Positions 37,001-45,659 of a stretch of DNA of 64,000 nt are shown one piece after another. The DNA is taken from positions 30,862,402 to 30,926,401 of the forward strand of contig NC_088301.1 of NCBI RefSeq assembly GCF_032854445.1. Direction: 5' to 3'. Both the position numbers and the translations under genes were made by a program. The stretch comes from Liolophura sinensis. Taxonomy: Eukaryota > Mollusca > Polyplacophora > Chitonida > Chitonidae. Under the pieces are notes generated by a model. It made no database searches. It saw only the letters and a list, made by a program, of their open reading frames with translations, and was not told the origin of the DNA. Every line of letters begins with the position of its first letter. Position 1 is the stretch's first letter.

Positions 37001-37897
37001 CATTCTTTCCAGCATTACTGAATGACACAGAGGCATTAGCTAGGCTTGCCGAGGTACAGCCGGAAGTCCCCTGCATAGGCGTCGTCCTGGGAAGCAGCTT
37101 GGCAATTGCTGCAACCGCCATAGTGATTATAATTACCATCGTATACCTAATGTAAGTTAATAATGTTCATTTGATTCCGATTTTGCACTCAGGTAGTGAA
37201 AACACAACAACTTCTACGGCTATAGATCGTTATCTAACAGTCTAATTGTCTAGCGATATCAAACACTTGCGTTTTTATCGCTTATCTCGTAACATTTTCC
37301 GGAAGGTGACCCCAAAAGCCATGTGTACCTCACGATTCACGATCTGAACTCACCCTATCAAGAACTCGACGATCTTCACCTCACCTGATAGTACTGGACA
37401 ATCTGCACCTCACCTTAGCAAGTTATTACATGTAGCAATCTGCACCTCACCTTAGCAAGTGCTTGACAATCTTCACTGCACCTAAAGGTGCAACTAAACC
37501 ATATGCTGTTTTACCAAGATGCCTTTTCGAAGTGTAGTCAGTGTTTCGACTGATAAATGAACCAGGTCAAACCTGGATGACACCTTATAATAATTTCCGC
37601 TCGGAGTAATCTTGTTTTCTTTCACTCGATCAACAGTTTTTGATCGATACTTACCAAATGACACCTGGGACAAATTAACACAACATTTTTGGTTTTCTTC
37701 CAAATCTAAACTCTAGATTTTTTGATTTTTCAATTGTATTTTCCAGGAAAAGATCTAAACAAAAGCCAAACTCAGATATCATGTTGCTATCAGCGGAGGA
37801 ACCACTTGATCAGAGTGCGCATTCCACAGAGACGAAGGACGTAGACAGCGAGAAGTTTCCAAAGTACAACACCTTACCAGAGGATGAGCATTTGTGA
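21958..37897 (+). CDS. Transmembrane F-type lectin / EGF-repeat receptor (14 exons, 695 aa)
   Basis: Spliced model of exons 1-14 (listed separately); junctions are phase 1 throughout except phase 2 before the last, and the sum is 2,088 nt with one stop. Predicted layout: signal peptide about 1-20; EGF-like 22-65; F-type lectin 67-222; eight EGF-like units 223-600; linker; membrane helix 621-646; tail 647-695. In the lectin, R144-x-D146-x4-R151 with adjacent C147-C148 matches the fucose-site signature of the family. The usual upstream histidine would be H114, 29 residues away, slightly more than the common spacing. EGF exons 7, 8 and 10 each carry eight cysteines in the MEGF/scavenger-receptor-F pattern. 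The tail has DxxLL (656-660) and YNTL (686-689), both possible sorting signals, and no kinase or NPxY. Inferred role: glycan-recognising surface receptor. No AATAAA is seen in the 400 bp after the stop. Skipped symmetrical exons or alternative splicing cannot be excluded. Confidence 0.82.
22803..22939. mobile_element. MITE with CAGGGT termini (137 bp)
   Basis: Terminal inverted repeats of about 28 bp: 'cagggtacagtttcacaaag' against the complement of 'ttagtgaaactgaaccctg'. The interior is itself rich in GTAC palindromes. Same size and end style as the element at 19,690. It lies in receptor intron 1. Confidence 0.9.
23446..23785 (+). mobile_element. SINE-B, full length
   Basis: Head 'gcctaatggtagcaggg' (A box), 'gatcaaacccgggtcgg' (B box), body with 'ttggcccggtgtcagtata', tail 'catatgactgaaaaatta' and 'ttaaaccccaagcat'. 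It lies in receptor intron 1. Confidence 0.9.
23840..24010 (+). repeat. Intron-1 arm of the inverted duplication
   Basis: Matches the reverse complement of 18,180-18,420; see that entry. Confidence 0.85.
24380..24720. repeat. Degenerate minisatellite in receptor intron 1
   Basis: About six units of 45-60 bp: 'acaatagattctacatctgc' plus 'cgggtgtgctgtgagtca'. The frame on the - strand is a product of the repeat. Confidence 0.85.
25330..25460 (+). pseudogene. Duplicated, broken receptor exon 2
   Basis: A tandem copy of the 3' end of intron 1 and the first half of exon 2, about 160 bp upstream of the real exon ('ctggtttagtaatttccgtc', then 'aaatgtggaccaggctg'). It has a stop after the first cysteine, the acceptor CAG became TGG, and the second half is absent. 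Confidence 0.85.
25540..25674 (+). CDS. Receptor exon 2: EGF-like unit 1
   Basis: 135 nt, phase 1/1, acceptor TTTCAG, donor GTGAGT. Reads Q-C-P-Q-N-K-Y-G-P-D-C, then C-H-C-G-P-G and C-A-E-D-W-L-G-N-H-C: one cysteine-rich EGF-like unit ahead of the lectin domain. The frame also stays open upstream as T-G-L-V-I-T-V-C-V-L-V-S-G, so an alternative start in the intron's end is conceivable. Confidence 0.85.
26229..26474 (+). CDS. Receptor exon 3: F-type lectin domain, first half
   Basis: 246 nt, TTACAG acceptor, GTAAGT donor. N-V-A-L-R-R-P-T-A-E-S opens the domain as in fucolectins (N-V-A-L-x-x-P-T-x-Q-S), followed by A-V-D-G, C-S-H-T and W-N-V-T-L. It ends at D-N-R-N-D-C-C, where the intron splits the second cysteine codon. 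Confidence 0.92.
26727..26895 (-). mobile_element. SINE-A, internally deleted
   Basis: Reverse SINE-A with A-rich tail at left and the body block 'caaaaatatttcactt'; part of the body is missing, and the head is weak. In receptor intron 3. Confidence 0.8.
27482..27655. repeat. Tandem duplication, 88-bp unit
   Basis: Two copies of about 88 bp beginning 'aatgggtcttatgtcc', with around 95% identity by eye. In receptor intron 3. Confidence 0.92.
27888..27983 (+). mobile_element. SINE-A 3' fragment
   Basis: 'gggctgtgcccggtttcctc' through 'caccaatcaaataaataaat'. In receptor intron 3. Confidence 0.85.
28983..29190 (-). mobile_element. SINE-A, head-truncated
   Basis: Reverse orientation, tail (TTTA)n at left, well-conserved body to 'gaactcacagcgaccgcaat'; lacks the A-box head. 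Confidence 0.92.
30127..30245 (-). mobile_element. SINE-A, internally deleted
   Basis: 'gattggcgttttacgccgtg', then a jump to 'aaacccaccgaggaaaaccc' and 'cagaccttcccacgtacg'. Ends about 230 bp before receptor exon 4. Confidence 0.88.
30474..30698 (+). CDS. Receptor exon 4: F-type lectin domain, second half
   Basis: 225 nt, CTACAG acceptor, GTAAGT donor. The joined sequence completes D-C-C-G-W-R-L-N-G-F, the R-x-D-x4-R site and the L-N-G-F turn typical of F-type lectins. It closes with L-S-L-C-E-V-I-I-Y, as in fucolectins (L-x-L-C-E-V-x-V-Y). Confidence 0.93.
31300..31542 (-). mobile_element. SINE-A, near full length, with target-site duplication
   Basis: Complete head and tail with a small body deletion after 'gggcacagcccgggg'. 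The flanks share 'acctgccttcataa' on both sides, a 14-bp target-site duplication, so this insertion is fairly recent. In receptor intron 4. Confidence 0.95.
31979..32074 (+). CDS. Receptor exon 5: short EGF-like unit
   Basis: 96 nt, phase 1/1, acceptor TGACAG, donor GTAGGT. Reads I-C-S-P-G-W-Y-G-Q-E-C-N-N-Q-C, then two cysteines and R-R-C-I. The junction with exon 4 is in frame. Its inverted counterpart in copy B confirms both exon borders. Confidence 0.88.
32295..32551 (-). mobile_element. SINE-A, near full length
   Basis: Reverse SINE-A with (TTTA)n tail at left and A-box head ending 'ggccacggagggccccctag'. In receptor intron 5, 100 bp before exon 6. Confidence 0.92.
32655..32780 (+). CDS. 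Receptor exon 6: EGF-like unit
   Basis: 126 nt, acceptor TTCCAG, donor GTAAGC. E-C-V-D-G-R-W-G-E-D-C-Q-Q-T-C-C-C, then P-A-G-Y-K-G-D-H-C. It contains a C-C-C run unlike the other units. Confidence 0.9.
32994..33149 (+). CDS. Receptor exon 7: eight-cysteine EGF-like unit
   Basis: 156 nt, phase 1/1. C-M-P-G-E-Y-G-H-E-C, C-G-Y-C-A-E-G, S-G-E-C-P, R-C-Q-A-G-Y-K-G-T-K-C. Very similar to exon 8, so the two probably arose by exon duplication. Confidence 0.92.
33904..34059 (+). CDS. Receptor exon 8: eight-cysteine EGF-like unit
   Basis: 156 nt, CTACAG acceptor, GTATAT donor. C-T-A-E-E-Y-G-P-D-C-R-E-T-C-G-Y-C, T-G-E-C-P, R-C-Q-A-G-Y-Q-G-I-K-C. Contains an N-R-T glycosylation site. Closest relative is exon 7. 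Confidence 0.92.
34220..34293. repeat. Three-copy 25-bp tandem repeat
   Basis: 'ttcactgatcaagggcgtga' recurs three times in receptor intron 8. Confidence 0.92.
34748..34885 (+). CDS. Receptor exon 9: EGF-like unit
   Basis: 138 nt, TTACAG acceptor, GTAAGA donor. E-C-S-H-G-F-Y-G-V-D-C-L-D-L-C-G-N-C, then C-E-P-G-W-N-G-T-F-C. Two N-x-S/T sites. No counterpart was found in copies A or B. Confidence 0.9.
35244..35396 (+). CDS. Receptor exon 10: eight-cysteine EGF-like unit
   Basis: 153 nt, CTACAG acceptor, GTATGT donor. C-L-A-G-Y-Y-G-D-N-C-G-E-V-C-G-S-C, T-G-E-C-P, R-C-A-E-G-F-T-G-E-L-C. Counterparts exist in both inverted copies. Confidence 0.92.
35606..35758 (+). CDS. Receptor exon 11: EGF-like unit
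   Basis: 153 nt, GACAG acceptor, GTAAGA donor. E-C-P-L-G-Q-Y-G-I-D-C-R-E-T-C-G-L-C, T-G-I-C-P, R-C-G-P-G-R-K-G-I-R-C. Counterparts in both inverted copies, with homology running into the intron. Confidence 0.92.
35860..36097 (-). mobile_element. SINE-A, diverged
   Basis: Reverse SINE-A, with several substitutions and small deletions but a recognisable head ('ccactcagtcacggaggcc'). It ends 79 bp before receptor exon 12. Confidence 0.88.
36176..36328 (+). CDS. Receptor exon 12: last EGF-like unit
   Basis: 153 nt, CGTAG acceptor, GTAAGA donor. E-C-S-L-G-E-F-G-A-D-C-T-E-T-C-G-Q-C, T-G-T-C-P, R-C-A-P-G-W-G-G-D-R-C. Missing from copies A and B, so it was gained here or lost there. Confidence 0.92.
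36738..36870 (-). mobile_element. SINE-A, old fragment
   Basis: 'ttgtttaatgccatattcaa' and 'tttttcacttgtaagctgga' retain the body order but are strongly diverged; head missing. Confidence 0.6.
37013..37151 (+). CDS. Receptor exon 13: juxtamembrane linker and membrane helix
   Basis: 139 nt, phase 1 in, phase 2 out. A short acidic linker (N-D-T-E-A-L-A-R-L-A-E-V) and one cysteine precede a 26-residue hydrophobic stretch rich in I, V and A (residues 621-646). Lys/Arg follow at once in exon 14, giving an N-out, C-in topology. Confidence 0.92.
37320..37490 (+). repeat. Last-intron minisatellite of the receptor
   Basis: About five units of 31-36 bp ('gacaatctgcacctcacctt' type), the reverse complement of the array at 13,795-14,010. 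Confidence 0.9.
37747..37897 (+). CDS. Receptor exon 14: cytoplasmic tail and stop
   Basis: 151 nt from TTCCAG to TGA. Begins K-R-S-K (stop-transfer), then D-I-M-L-L, A-E-E-P-L-D, a Ser/Thr/Glu/Asp-rich part and K-Y-N-T-L-P-E-D-E-H-L. No SH2, ITAM or NPxY motif. Copy A's tail reads on for nine residues past this stop, so one of the two stops is derived. Confidence 0.92.
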
Positions 37898-39900
37898 AGC
37901 ACAATGTCAATTCCATTTCTGTGACACTTGATGATTAACTCTAAATTGTTGTGGTATTTACAGAATCTGTTACCTTCACAGCTGGATACCATCTTATCTT
38001 TGTAAATATGTAAACTACTCATGTCATATTACAGTACTTATCACTACTTGTTATCGTGCCCTTAATTTACTATGTTATATCGGATAGTGTACATGTATCC
38101 CTTTCTGGCATGTATATGGCGTATACACAAACGGAGTCAAGGTTCGACATTCAGTGTTTCGTGTACCGATCTTCTACACAATTATAATTTGTTTCCATTC
38201 ACCTTAATGCACAACAAACTGTTATTAATTTGACTGCCCCGCAATCGTTGAAATGTGCCAGTTGTTGCTTATAAGGGAGTTATGCCACTGACTGTTTTCA
38301 TGATTGAATCAATGTTGCGCTAAACGTATTCAAGTTTGTGAAGATGACTAGAGGTCAGAGTTCATATACACACCCAATCCTTTTTACCATTTTGTGTCTA
38401 GAATTGAGTATAATTCTTCATCTGATCACAAAATCAAAGCGTTTTTTGCTAAGGTTATGTGTTTTAGGACACCATGGTCTGTTAGGACTGGATTTTCTGC
38501 TTTCATGTTCATTAATTGCATTGGATACGCAGGTTGCAGATAACTGCATGTTTATTTGACTCATACGTCGATTAGTAAAAGCATTTCCGTCACACTTCAG
38601 TACTATACTTTGTGGATAGTTATTGTATTCAAGACGATGGGTGGCGATATATAAAATGGAGTATCGGGTTTGTCACGTTGGCTGCTTGATGTCTTCTCCA
38701 GACATCACGTTGGTTTTGTTTAAATTTACTTCAATATGAGAATATCGGTAGTTTACTGAAACCCTTTCATCAACTAAAGCTGTGTTCCGTCCACAGCTGC
38801 TCGATTCCAGTCCGTAAACCTTATACATGCCATATACCAGCCTCCTAAACTGGAGGTAATTCAAGAAATAAGCCTTCAAGCTCCAATATTTCCACTTGGT
38901 TCCCTACAAGGGGCTATTATCTACTTCATTCCATCATTAGTATTTCCAGATCAATCGTATTTTGTGCCAGTGGCACTAATACGTGCTATCTGAGCCCACT
39001 AGACGTCGGTGGTGTCCAGTCACCATCTTTCTCTACTATATTTATCCCACAATGCACTGCGTTATGACGTCAAATGTAAACATGACCTAGTGACAGCCAC
39101 GAGGACTGTCCCGGGGTCGCGTGACTGGGTCGTTTGGCCAGAGCTGTTTCCCGTTGTTCAGCTGTCCAAAACAACAGAAATCATGTTGAATAACCTGCAA
39201 AATGATGCGCTGTCCATTCTAGTCTCTGGACATAACCCAACGGGGCAAGCTGGAAGTTACAAAACTCTGACAGTTAAAGAAATTTCCGGAGAAGTTAACA
39301 TCACAAGGAAACCGGCTCCACGTGACTTGGACCACTTTGGAGGCCTGCATGCATTATTTCACTAATGACAAGGGTAAGGGCTTTAAAATGTTGACCCCAG
39401 GTTTGAGGTTTCCAAACTCTCATCAGGGCCGGCCTTTCTACAGGAGGATAAGGTCACGCTTAAGTGGCCATTGTCATTCTTGTCCCCATGTTTTTAAAAT
39501 GCGAGATAAGAGGCAACGTACGGCATTCTGACATTCTCTTATGACTATTGTTGTGTTCTTTTGCTTTTCACCATTGAAAGATACATGTCTTGGTTTAGGG
39601 TGGGAACAATTTTTGTGACATCAGGGATAATAAACCCTATAATTATGGTCAAAATGTCCACCACAGAATTTACACATTTAACTGAAAATACAGTATAAAT
39701 CACTGTATTTTTATTTAGCTGCCTGAGGCTTACTTGAGTTTTTATGTTCTTTGACGTTTTTTGGCAGCCATATTAGAGTACAGTTTACCATGAAGTATAT
39801 CAACCTGTTTGATGTAAGATATATCAGTATGTATAAGACGCACTTAATAGTAATGCATGGTCAAGGACATGACATATTGTCCTTAATAGACGACACTTGA
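37898..39900. other. Receptor 3'UTR and intergenic sequence
   Basis: The first about 60 bp are conserved with copy A's downstream sequence. No AATAAA is seen nearby. A 118-residue frame at 39,009-39,365 has no domain I recognise. Confidence 0.5.
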
Positions 39901-39906
39901 GTTGTG

Positions 39907-39957
39907 GTCAATATTCTTGAGTAAGGCGTAAAACACCAATCAGATAAATAAATGAGT
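39907..39957 (+). mobile_element. SINE-A tail fragment
   Basis: 'caatattcttgagtaaggcg' and 'caccaatcagataaataaat', 3' end only. Confidence 0.75.
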
Positions 39958-40218
39958 TGTGGTCAGTGTCGGTACCACTATAACAATGTTTGACTGTTAC
40001 ATTGGAAATTAATGTATGTATATACAGGGTATGCGTACGGGTCTGCAATATCATTTTCTCAGAATATGTCCACATGTACAGTATGGCAGTATGTGACAGA
40101 GTATAGGGTGTATTGATTTCCAAATGGCAATGACAGTTTTGTGCTAAAAGATTACAATATTTCTCATGTCTCAAGCTACCACTGTCCACGCTGTCCAGCT
40201 GTTTCACTTGATGCAGAT

Positions 40219-41210
40219 AAATGAAAAGTTTTGCAGAAAAATATTGCACATAGAGATGTTTTAATCATATGTGAAGGGCCTATGATGAGCAACGTTATAT
40301 TTGAACAATTAGAGACTGTATGTCGGTTTGTAAGAAAGTGTGATGTGACTTTTGGTGGAATACAGGTTATCTGTGTCAGGAATTTTTACCAACTATCCCC
40401 AGCCCCATCCCTGGTATATGGAGATGCCGGAGATCTCTGTTTCACATCAGACATGTGGATGAATTGCTTTTCTCACCTGGTCAACCTGATAGAGGTAATG
40501 AGACAAGAGGAACAGGACCTTGTTAAGGCAGTATCTGAACTGGTTAGGGGTGAACCCTGGGAAAAAACAAATGCACCAATGAGGAAACTTTTAATAGACC
40601 TTCCAGATGTTGTGAAACGAGTGAAACTGTGCGCAAGGAATATTGATGTCGGCTTAATAAATGATGAAATGTTGTCCTTAGTCAATGAACCTGGGTTTAC
40701 ATACAAACCAGTGGACAAAGGAGGCAAATGTGGAAAATCACAGGGCGCAGTGGGCAGTGACATTGAAAGTTGGATGTCCGGTTATACTGCTAGCCAACCT
40801 GTCCACCACTGGTGAACGTGTTACACGGGAAAGTCGCGGATGTAGACGCAGATGGGCCATCGGTGTTCTTTCCTTCTGTGGACAAACGAAAAAAAAATGG
40901 AGTATTACATAATTTCAATAAAAAATTCCAACTCTGTCATCGCATCACCCAAGTAGTTTCCTCCGAAAATAGGATATGCACTGACCATCCACAAGGCACA
41001 GGGGATGGCTTTGAACTGTGTGGAAGTGGACTAGAGGAGCAACAGCACCAGGCGAAATAGCGATGGCAACAGGGTGTGCGAGGAGGAAGTCAGGTCTAAG
41101 AGTAAAACAATTTCATCCGTCCCTTGTTAAAAATCCCCTATCAAATGTTAAAACATTTATAAACTCCAGGAATTTTTCCAGAAGATGACCTGACTGTGTG
41201 CAGCCAACGT
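40219..41210 (+). pseudogene. PIF1-like helicase fragment
   Basis: Frames here read as the C-terminal part of a PIF1-type superfamily-1 helicase: a Walker-B region (V-L-I-I-C-E-G-P-M, where the family has D-E), a motif-III region (G-G-I-Q-V-I-C-V-R-N-F-Y-Q-L, where the family has G-D-F-x-Q-L), F-T-S-D-M-W, L-x-E-V-M-R-Q, and near 40,975 the motif Y-A-L-T-I-H-K-A-Q-G-M. The parts lie in different frames, and catalytic residues are lost. No P-loop half is seen upstream. Such helicases occur in Helitrons and as host or mobile families in invertebrates. The open N-terminal part is 194 codons long. Confidence 0.8.
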
Positions 41211-41219
41211 TTTGACTGA

Positions 41220-42500
41220 CGTTTTAGGTCCTTCTCATTTGAAAGAGCACTCAGCTGATCAGGAGTCTGCCATGCCTGAGTTTAGCTCCATTGAACTTAC
41301 AGATTTGGATCCGCTTTTCATACCATTGAGCCAGTGTCAGCAGAAGCACGCCATTCAAACTTGTTTCAGGAAACAGTATCATCTGATCAACATTTGAACC
41401 CATCAGACTAATCAGCTGAATTCTTCACGCCTGTAGAGACATTAACATCTCAAATGTATTGTATCTCAACATCTGCAGAACAAGAATGTCTCACCTCACA
41501 GATCAGTATGTTGAAGGAAAGACCATCTGAGGCACACAAATATGGTAAATATATTTGGGACAAGCTCACCGAATTATTTGATGTACATTCAACCGCAGAC
41601 AACAAATCTAAAAAAAAAAAACAAACGAATTCCATTCAGCTTTTTTCTTTCTTATGAATGATGATGCGGCACTGCCAATATCCTTGCTTCAGGAACCACT
41701 TTCCGACGACTCGAGATCAATCTGTACAAAGTTTATTTTGTTATCATCTTACCCTCTGTAGTGGAAATACTCTGCTGAGCATACAAACCCAAATTATTCA
41801 ATATCAGAAGATGGTAAAGGAAAAGTCAGATATGTTGCAGGAATGTGTGTGACCAAATTAAAATTCAAGATGATCCATCTTTAGCAAAAAAACATTCATT
41901 CAAAGAAGAAAGCCCATACACGTTTTGCATGGACTTGCAGAAAAAAAATATCACGGCAGAAACAACAAAATACCCACGGTCATTTGTGAGTACCGAAGGA
42001 AAACATAACGAAAGATGTGCTCTTACTAATATTTCAGACAATTATTTTGAATTATTTTTAAATGTGGAGCGTAGTCGATGTCAGCTGAGCACTATGGCTA
42101 CTTTTCACAAACAGAGGCACAAAACATTAACATTTATTAAGGAAAGCATTGTCATTGATGAGTTGCTCGTTCGGGAATTCTTGAACATGTTAACAGTTTC
42201 CAAAATGAAGATGACAACAAAACAGATGTTTTTCAGCAACTTGTTAATAGATATGCGACCCTGGGAAATACTGAGTATATAAAGCAATTGAAACAAAAGA
42301 CAAACACACAAAAAAATTCACATCGGACTGAGGTGGCAAAGGCTGCTAGCGGAAGAGAAAGTGTACGAAAGAGGACAGAGGAAAGCGAACAGGCAGATCC
42401 ATCCGCTCCTAGCTGTTTGGGAATAAAGAAGGAAAAAAAAGACTACGAAATATAGGGATAAAACAAAAGTCAAAGATGAGCAAAGGAAAGGGCAGGATGA
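41220..42500 (+). pseudogene. Middle part of the helicase/PHD gene remnant
   Basis: Several + strand frames (41,212-41,397; 41,454-41,657; 41,845-42,282) follow the helicase without a recognisable domain and lead into a Lys/Arg/Glu-rich stretch before the PHD finger. I read them as the poorly conserved centre of one decayed gene; the link is inferred from strand and spacing only. Confidence 0.45.
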
Positions 42501-42690
42501 CGTTCACTGTCCAGTGTGTGATGAGCCTTACGGAGATGGAGAAGAATGGATATAATGTGACATCTGCAAGAACTGGTTTGACAGTGGATATGCACGGTTA
42601 GAGGAAAAAAGTCTCTTTGAGCAGTTAACAACGTCAAAAATATTCAACGGATTTGTCAGCAGTGTAAGGTATATAACTAGTTAGCACCTG
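42500..42690 (+). pseudogene. Broken PHD finger
   Basis: H-C-P-V-C-D-E-P-Y, then E-E-W-I followed by TAA where a Gln codon is expected, C-D-I-C-K-N-W-F. The zinc ligands after W-F are D and Y instead of H and C. It lies downstream of the helicase remnant on the same strand. Confidence 0.7.
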
Positions 42691-42748
42691 AAATGAAAAG
42701 TAAATCACATAAGTATTTAGTGTTAGTCTGTAAATACCGATGAGCTCG

Positions 42749-45356
42749 TCAGATTCTGATATGGTTTGACTGTGGTCTTAGGGGTTTCTGTTTTTCACAG
42801 CAAACTGGATCAGCTGCAGGACTTTCACAATTGCTCTTGCGTTTCCTTGAGGGCTGTCCTAGTAAAACCGTGTTGATTCTGCAGAAGTATGTGTGATAGT
42901 TAGTGTTAGTTGTGTTCCCGTGATTCCACGCTTTTGACAGAACATGTTCCCTACTGCATCTGTATTCACCCGTGCTGGCACTATACACCCTGGTACCTTT
43001 CTTTTCGTGACATTCTTTGCCAACTGGATAAAGCTAAGGAATGTTGAGGAAAGGCCCTCACTGGTTTGGTCGGACATCAGAATTTTCTTATGAATAGTTC
43101 TTTGCTTACCTCCGAGGTCTTCTGACAAAGTGTCTCCTTTCCAGTGAAGGAACAAGCAGTGCACAGACTTTAATGTCACAAGTCTGTCATCGCTTGATTT
43201 GAGAAGCGGCTGATAGTCCCCAAAAGAGCTCAGTTCAGTTTCAAGCGCTAGGGAGGAAACGAACAACACCATTTAGCTTAGCACCTTCAGTAGTGCTCAG
43301 CGATCTGTGGTAACACTGAAATAGAAAAAGCAGTATGATTCAATTAAAGAATTTTTTCCAGAGAGTGATTGATCTGCTAGCTGTGATCATGCAAATTCAG
43401 AAGAATCTGGGCGCATTTTTGTCTTCACAGGTAAGTGTATTTGAGCTGTATGGCTACAATAATGTCCATCTGTATGTGAAGAGAGGGGAACTTTTGAATG
43501 TTGCCCTTCTGCCCTAAATGGTTCCTCATCTTTTGTACAGAATCAGAGAAGCTGTGTCCCTGTGTAAGGCGATGGTGTACTCTTGGCAGTCTCATCTGTA
43601 AGCTTGGATCAAAGTCTTCCAGTGAATGAATGGGCCATGTATTTGTAGGTTACGTTTGTAGCTTGCAGCCCTCTCTCACTTTTAAAGACATCGTTTCTTA
43701 TTTTCTTGAAGCAATGCTGCAGGAATATGTAATAAAAAAAACTAAATATTAACAACAACGCAATCATGATATTGCATTTATAAGAATTATTTTGTTTAAC
43801 ACATAAATGTGTACAGTTAAAGATTTTAAAACATCTACTTGCCTGTGACACATTTTTATAAGTAACTTTAGAGCACACATGTACTGGCACATGCTTTCAT
43901 GCTTAAATATACATGAATGCTTCTGCATGTTGTGTATATATATATTGTGGTTACTGGTTCAAGTGCCTGAATATGTTATGGTGTATCTTTACTGCCCATA
44001 ACTTACTGAAGGGTCCATCACAAACACTATTCTGTTATTTGGTGGCATTTGGTTCTTGACTTCAAAATTAGGACTTCTCAGAAAATCTTTAGACCGCTTC
44101 TCAAAGTGTACATACACGAGACTCCCGTTGCTGCTGGCTCCATTCATACTGATGTAATAAAATGAATTGCTGTTCATTTATGTGTATGTACTTGTGCAGT
44201 GTTCATGATCAAGCATTATTCTTCGTAAATTGAAATACATGCAAGCCAATTTTAATTTATTTAAAAATGAATTTATTTATGTCATATTATTTTAGGTATT
44301 CACATAAAATTGACAGTGTGAAGTTTGAACGAGGAAATGTTTTTACCCGGAATCCATAGTCTCGAAGTGCACCGATGCCTTCCCATAATACGTGGAAAAG
44401 ATCAGCTGCAGTGGATACTCTGCATGGATAATGAGCAAAGGGAATCCAAAAGCCAGAATCCCCCAGAAAAAAAACAACTGTAAGACATGGCTTGCCAAAA
44501 ATTCGTCATCTTTACCCAGAATGAGACATAATAAACTTCTTTATATGCATGTACTTTGTTGTGTTTCAGAATTTTATAATCATCTGAAAAAAGTATATTA
44601 ACAACTTAGTCTGCTGCACACATTGTTAACAGTTTCATCAAAAATGGTAAGTTTTTGCAAATTTTTCATGGAGTTGCTCGGAGCTCAATATACTCTAATG
44701 AGCCTCTCACTAGTAAGAATGCTATAAGTTCAAATCTAGCTCATAGTGGTTTTTACATGCCTTACATAGAAAGGGTTGACCAGCAACCTGCAGATGATTT
44801 TGGGTAATGCCCTCTTTCCTCTCACTATAACGCTGGTCAACCATACAAATGTTACCTTTGAAGACAGTTTTTTTTAAACTCACCTGCGTTAAGAACAGAT
44901 ATGGGATTGCTTACGTCTTTTAGATTTGACAGGCCAGAGAGTGTGCCATTATTTTCCAAACAGATATCTTCCTATAAAGAGAACAGCAAGTTCTAGCTTT
45001 GTACGTGAACATGTATGCTTGTGATTTGCCAAAGGGACATTAAGTCATAATCACGCATATGTGTGTATAATTACACCAAGGTCTATCACATATCAAACCA
45101 GTAACTATACATGTAACTATTGACATTAAAGGACATCATCTTTGACTTGGGTATACGCCTTCCATTTACATTTACAGGTACCTAAATAGACATTTCATCA
45201 ACAATCAGCCCTCCTTCTCTTGTCTTCATGTTCAGTCTGTCCGCTTCATTCCGCATCCATTGATGTCCTGTTGAATGCCAGATTTTTGTTGAATTGAGTT
45301 TTTGTAACACTGGAGCCGCTTTCTGCTTGGTAGAATTACAGATCCACTGCCCTCAG
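42749..45356 (-). pseudogene. P-element/THAP9-like transposase, in exon pieces
   Basis: On the - strand, pieces follow the order of the P-element transposase catalytic domain. 45,356-45,182 ends G-G-L-I-V-D-E-M-S-I and then TAG where CAG would close the exon. 44,971-44,884 reads E-D-I-C-L with a GTGAGT donor. 44,419-44,347 reads L-F-H-V-L-W-E-G. 44,148-44,007 has M-N-G-A-S-S-N and ends M-D-P-S at a GTAAGT donor. The piece starting at 43,716 begins H-C-F-K-K-I-R-N, giving the family's D-P-x-H-x-x-K-K-x-R-N across a clean phase-0 junction. 43,272-42,749 holds the C-terminal L-M-S-D-Q-T and N-T-D-A-V-G-N-M-F. Further stops (one at a Trp codon near 43,600) break it. No THAP zinc finger was located upstream. 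Confidence 0.75.
44690..44850 (+). mobile_element. SINE-A, very old copy
   Basis: Order of 'aagttcaaatctagctcat', 'accagcaacctgcagatg' and 'tcactataacgctggtc' follows SINE-A, but with many changes. It lies in an intron of the transposase remnant. Confidence 0.5.
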
Positions 45357-45659
45357 ATCTCGGTAACCACGTAGACTCTTTCTTCACAATATTAAGCAAG
45401 GTTTAATAATTCTCAAATCACATGTACAGGCACGTTTAGTTACGTGATAGTTAACACTTCATTTGTAATGTTTTTTGAGTTTAGACATAGGACAGCGGAT
45501 TTGACTCTCTTGGTTGATGGCAATGCCCTATTTCTGTTGGCATGATGATTGTCCATCATCGGAAGGAAAACCATCTGTGCAAAACTACCGAAAAATGTGG
45601 TCGCCTAGCTAGGTCAAGTGCCAGCGTCCAATCAACCAGTGATCAATCAATCAGCAGTA

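Noticed and set aside
39009-39365. 118-codon + strand frame upstream of the helicase remnant, considered as its N-terminal half
   Set aside because: No P-loop (GxxGxGK[ST]) or other helicase motif is present.
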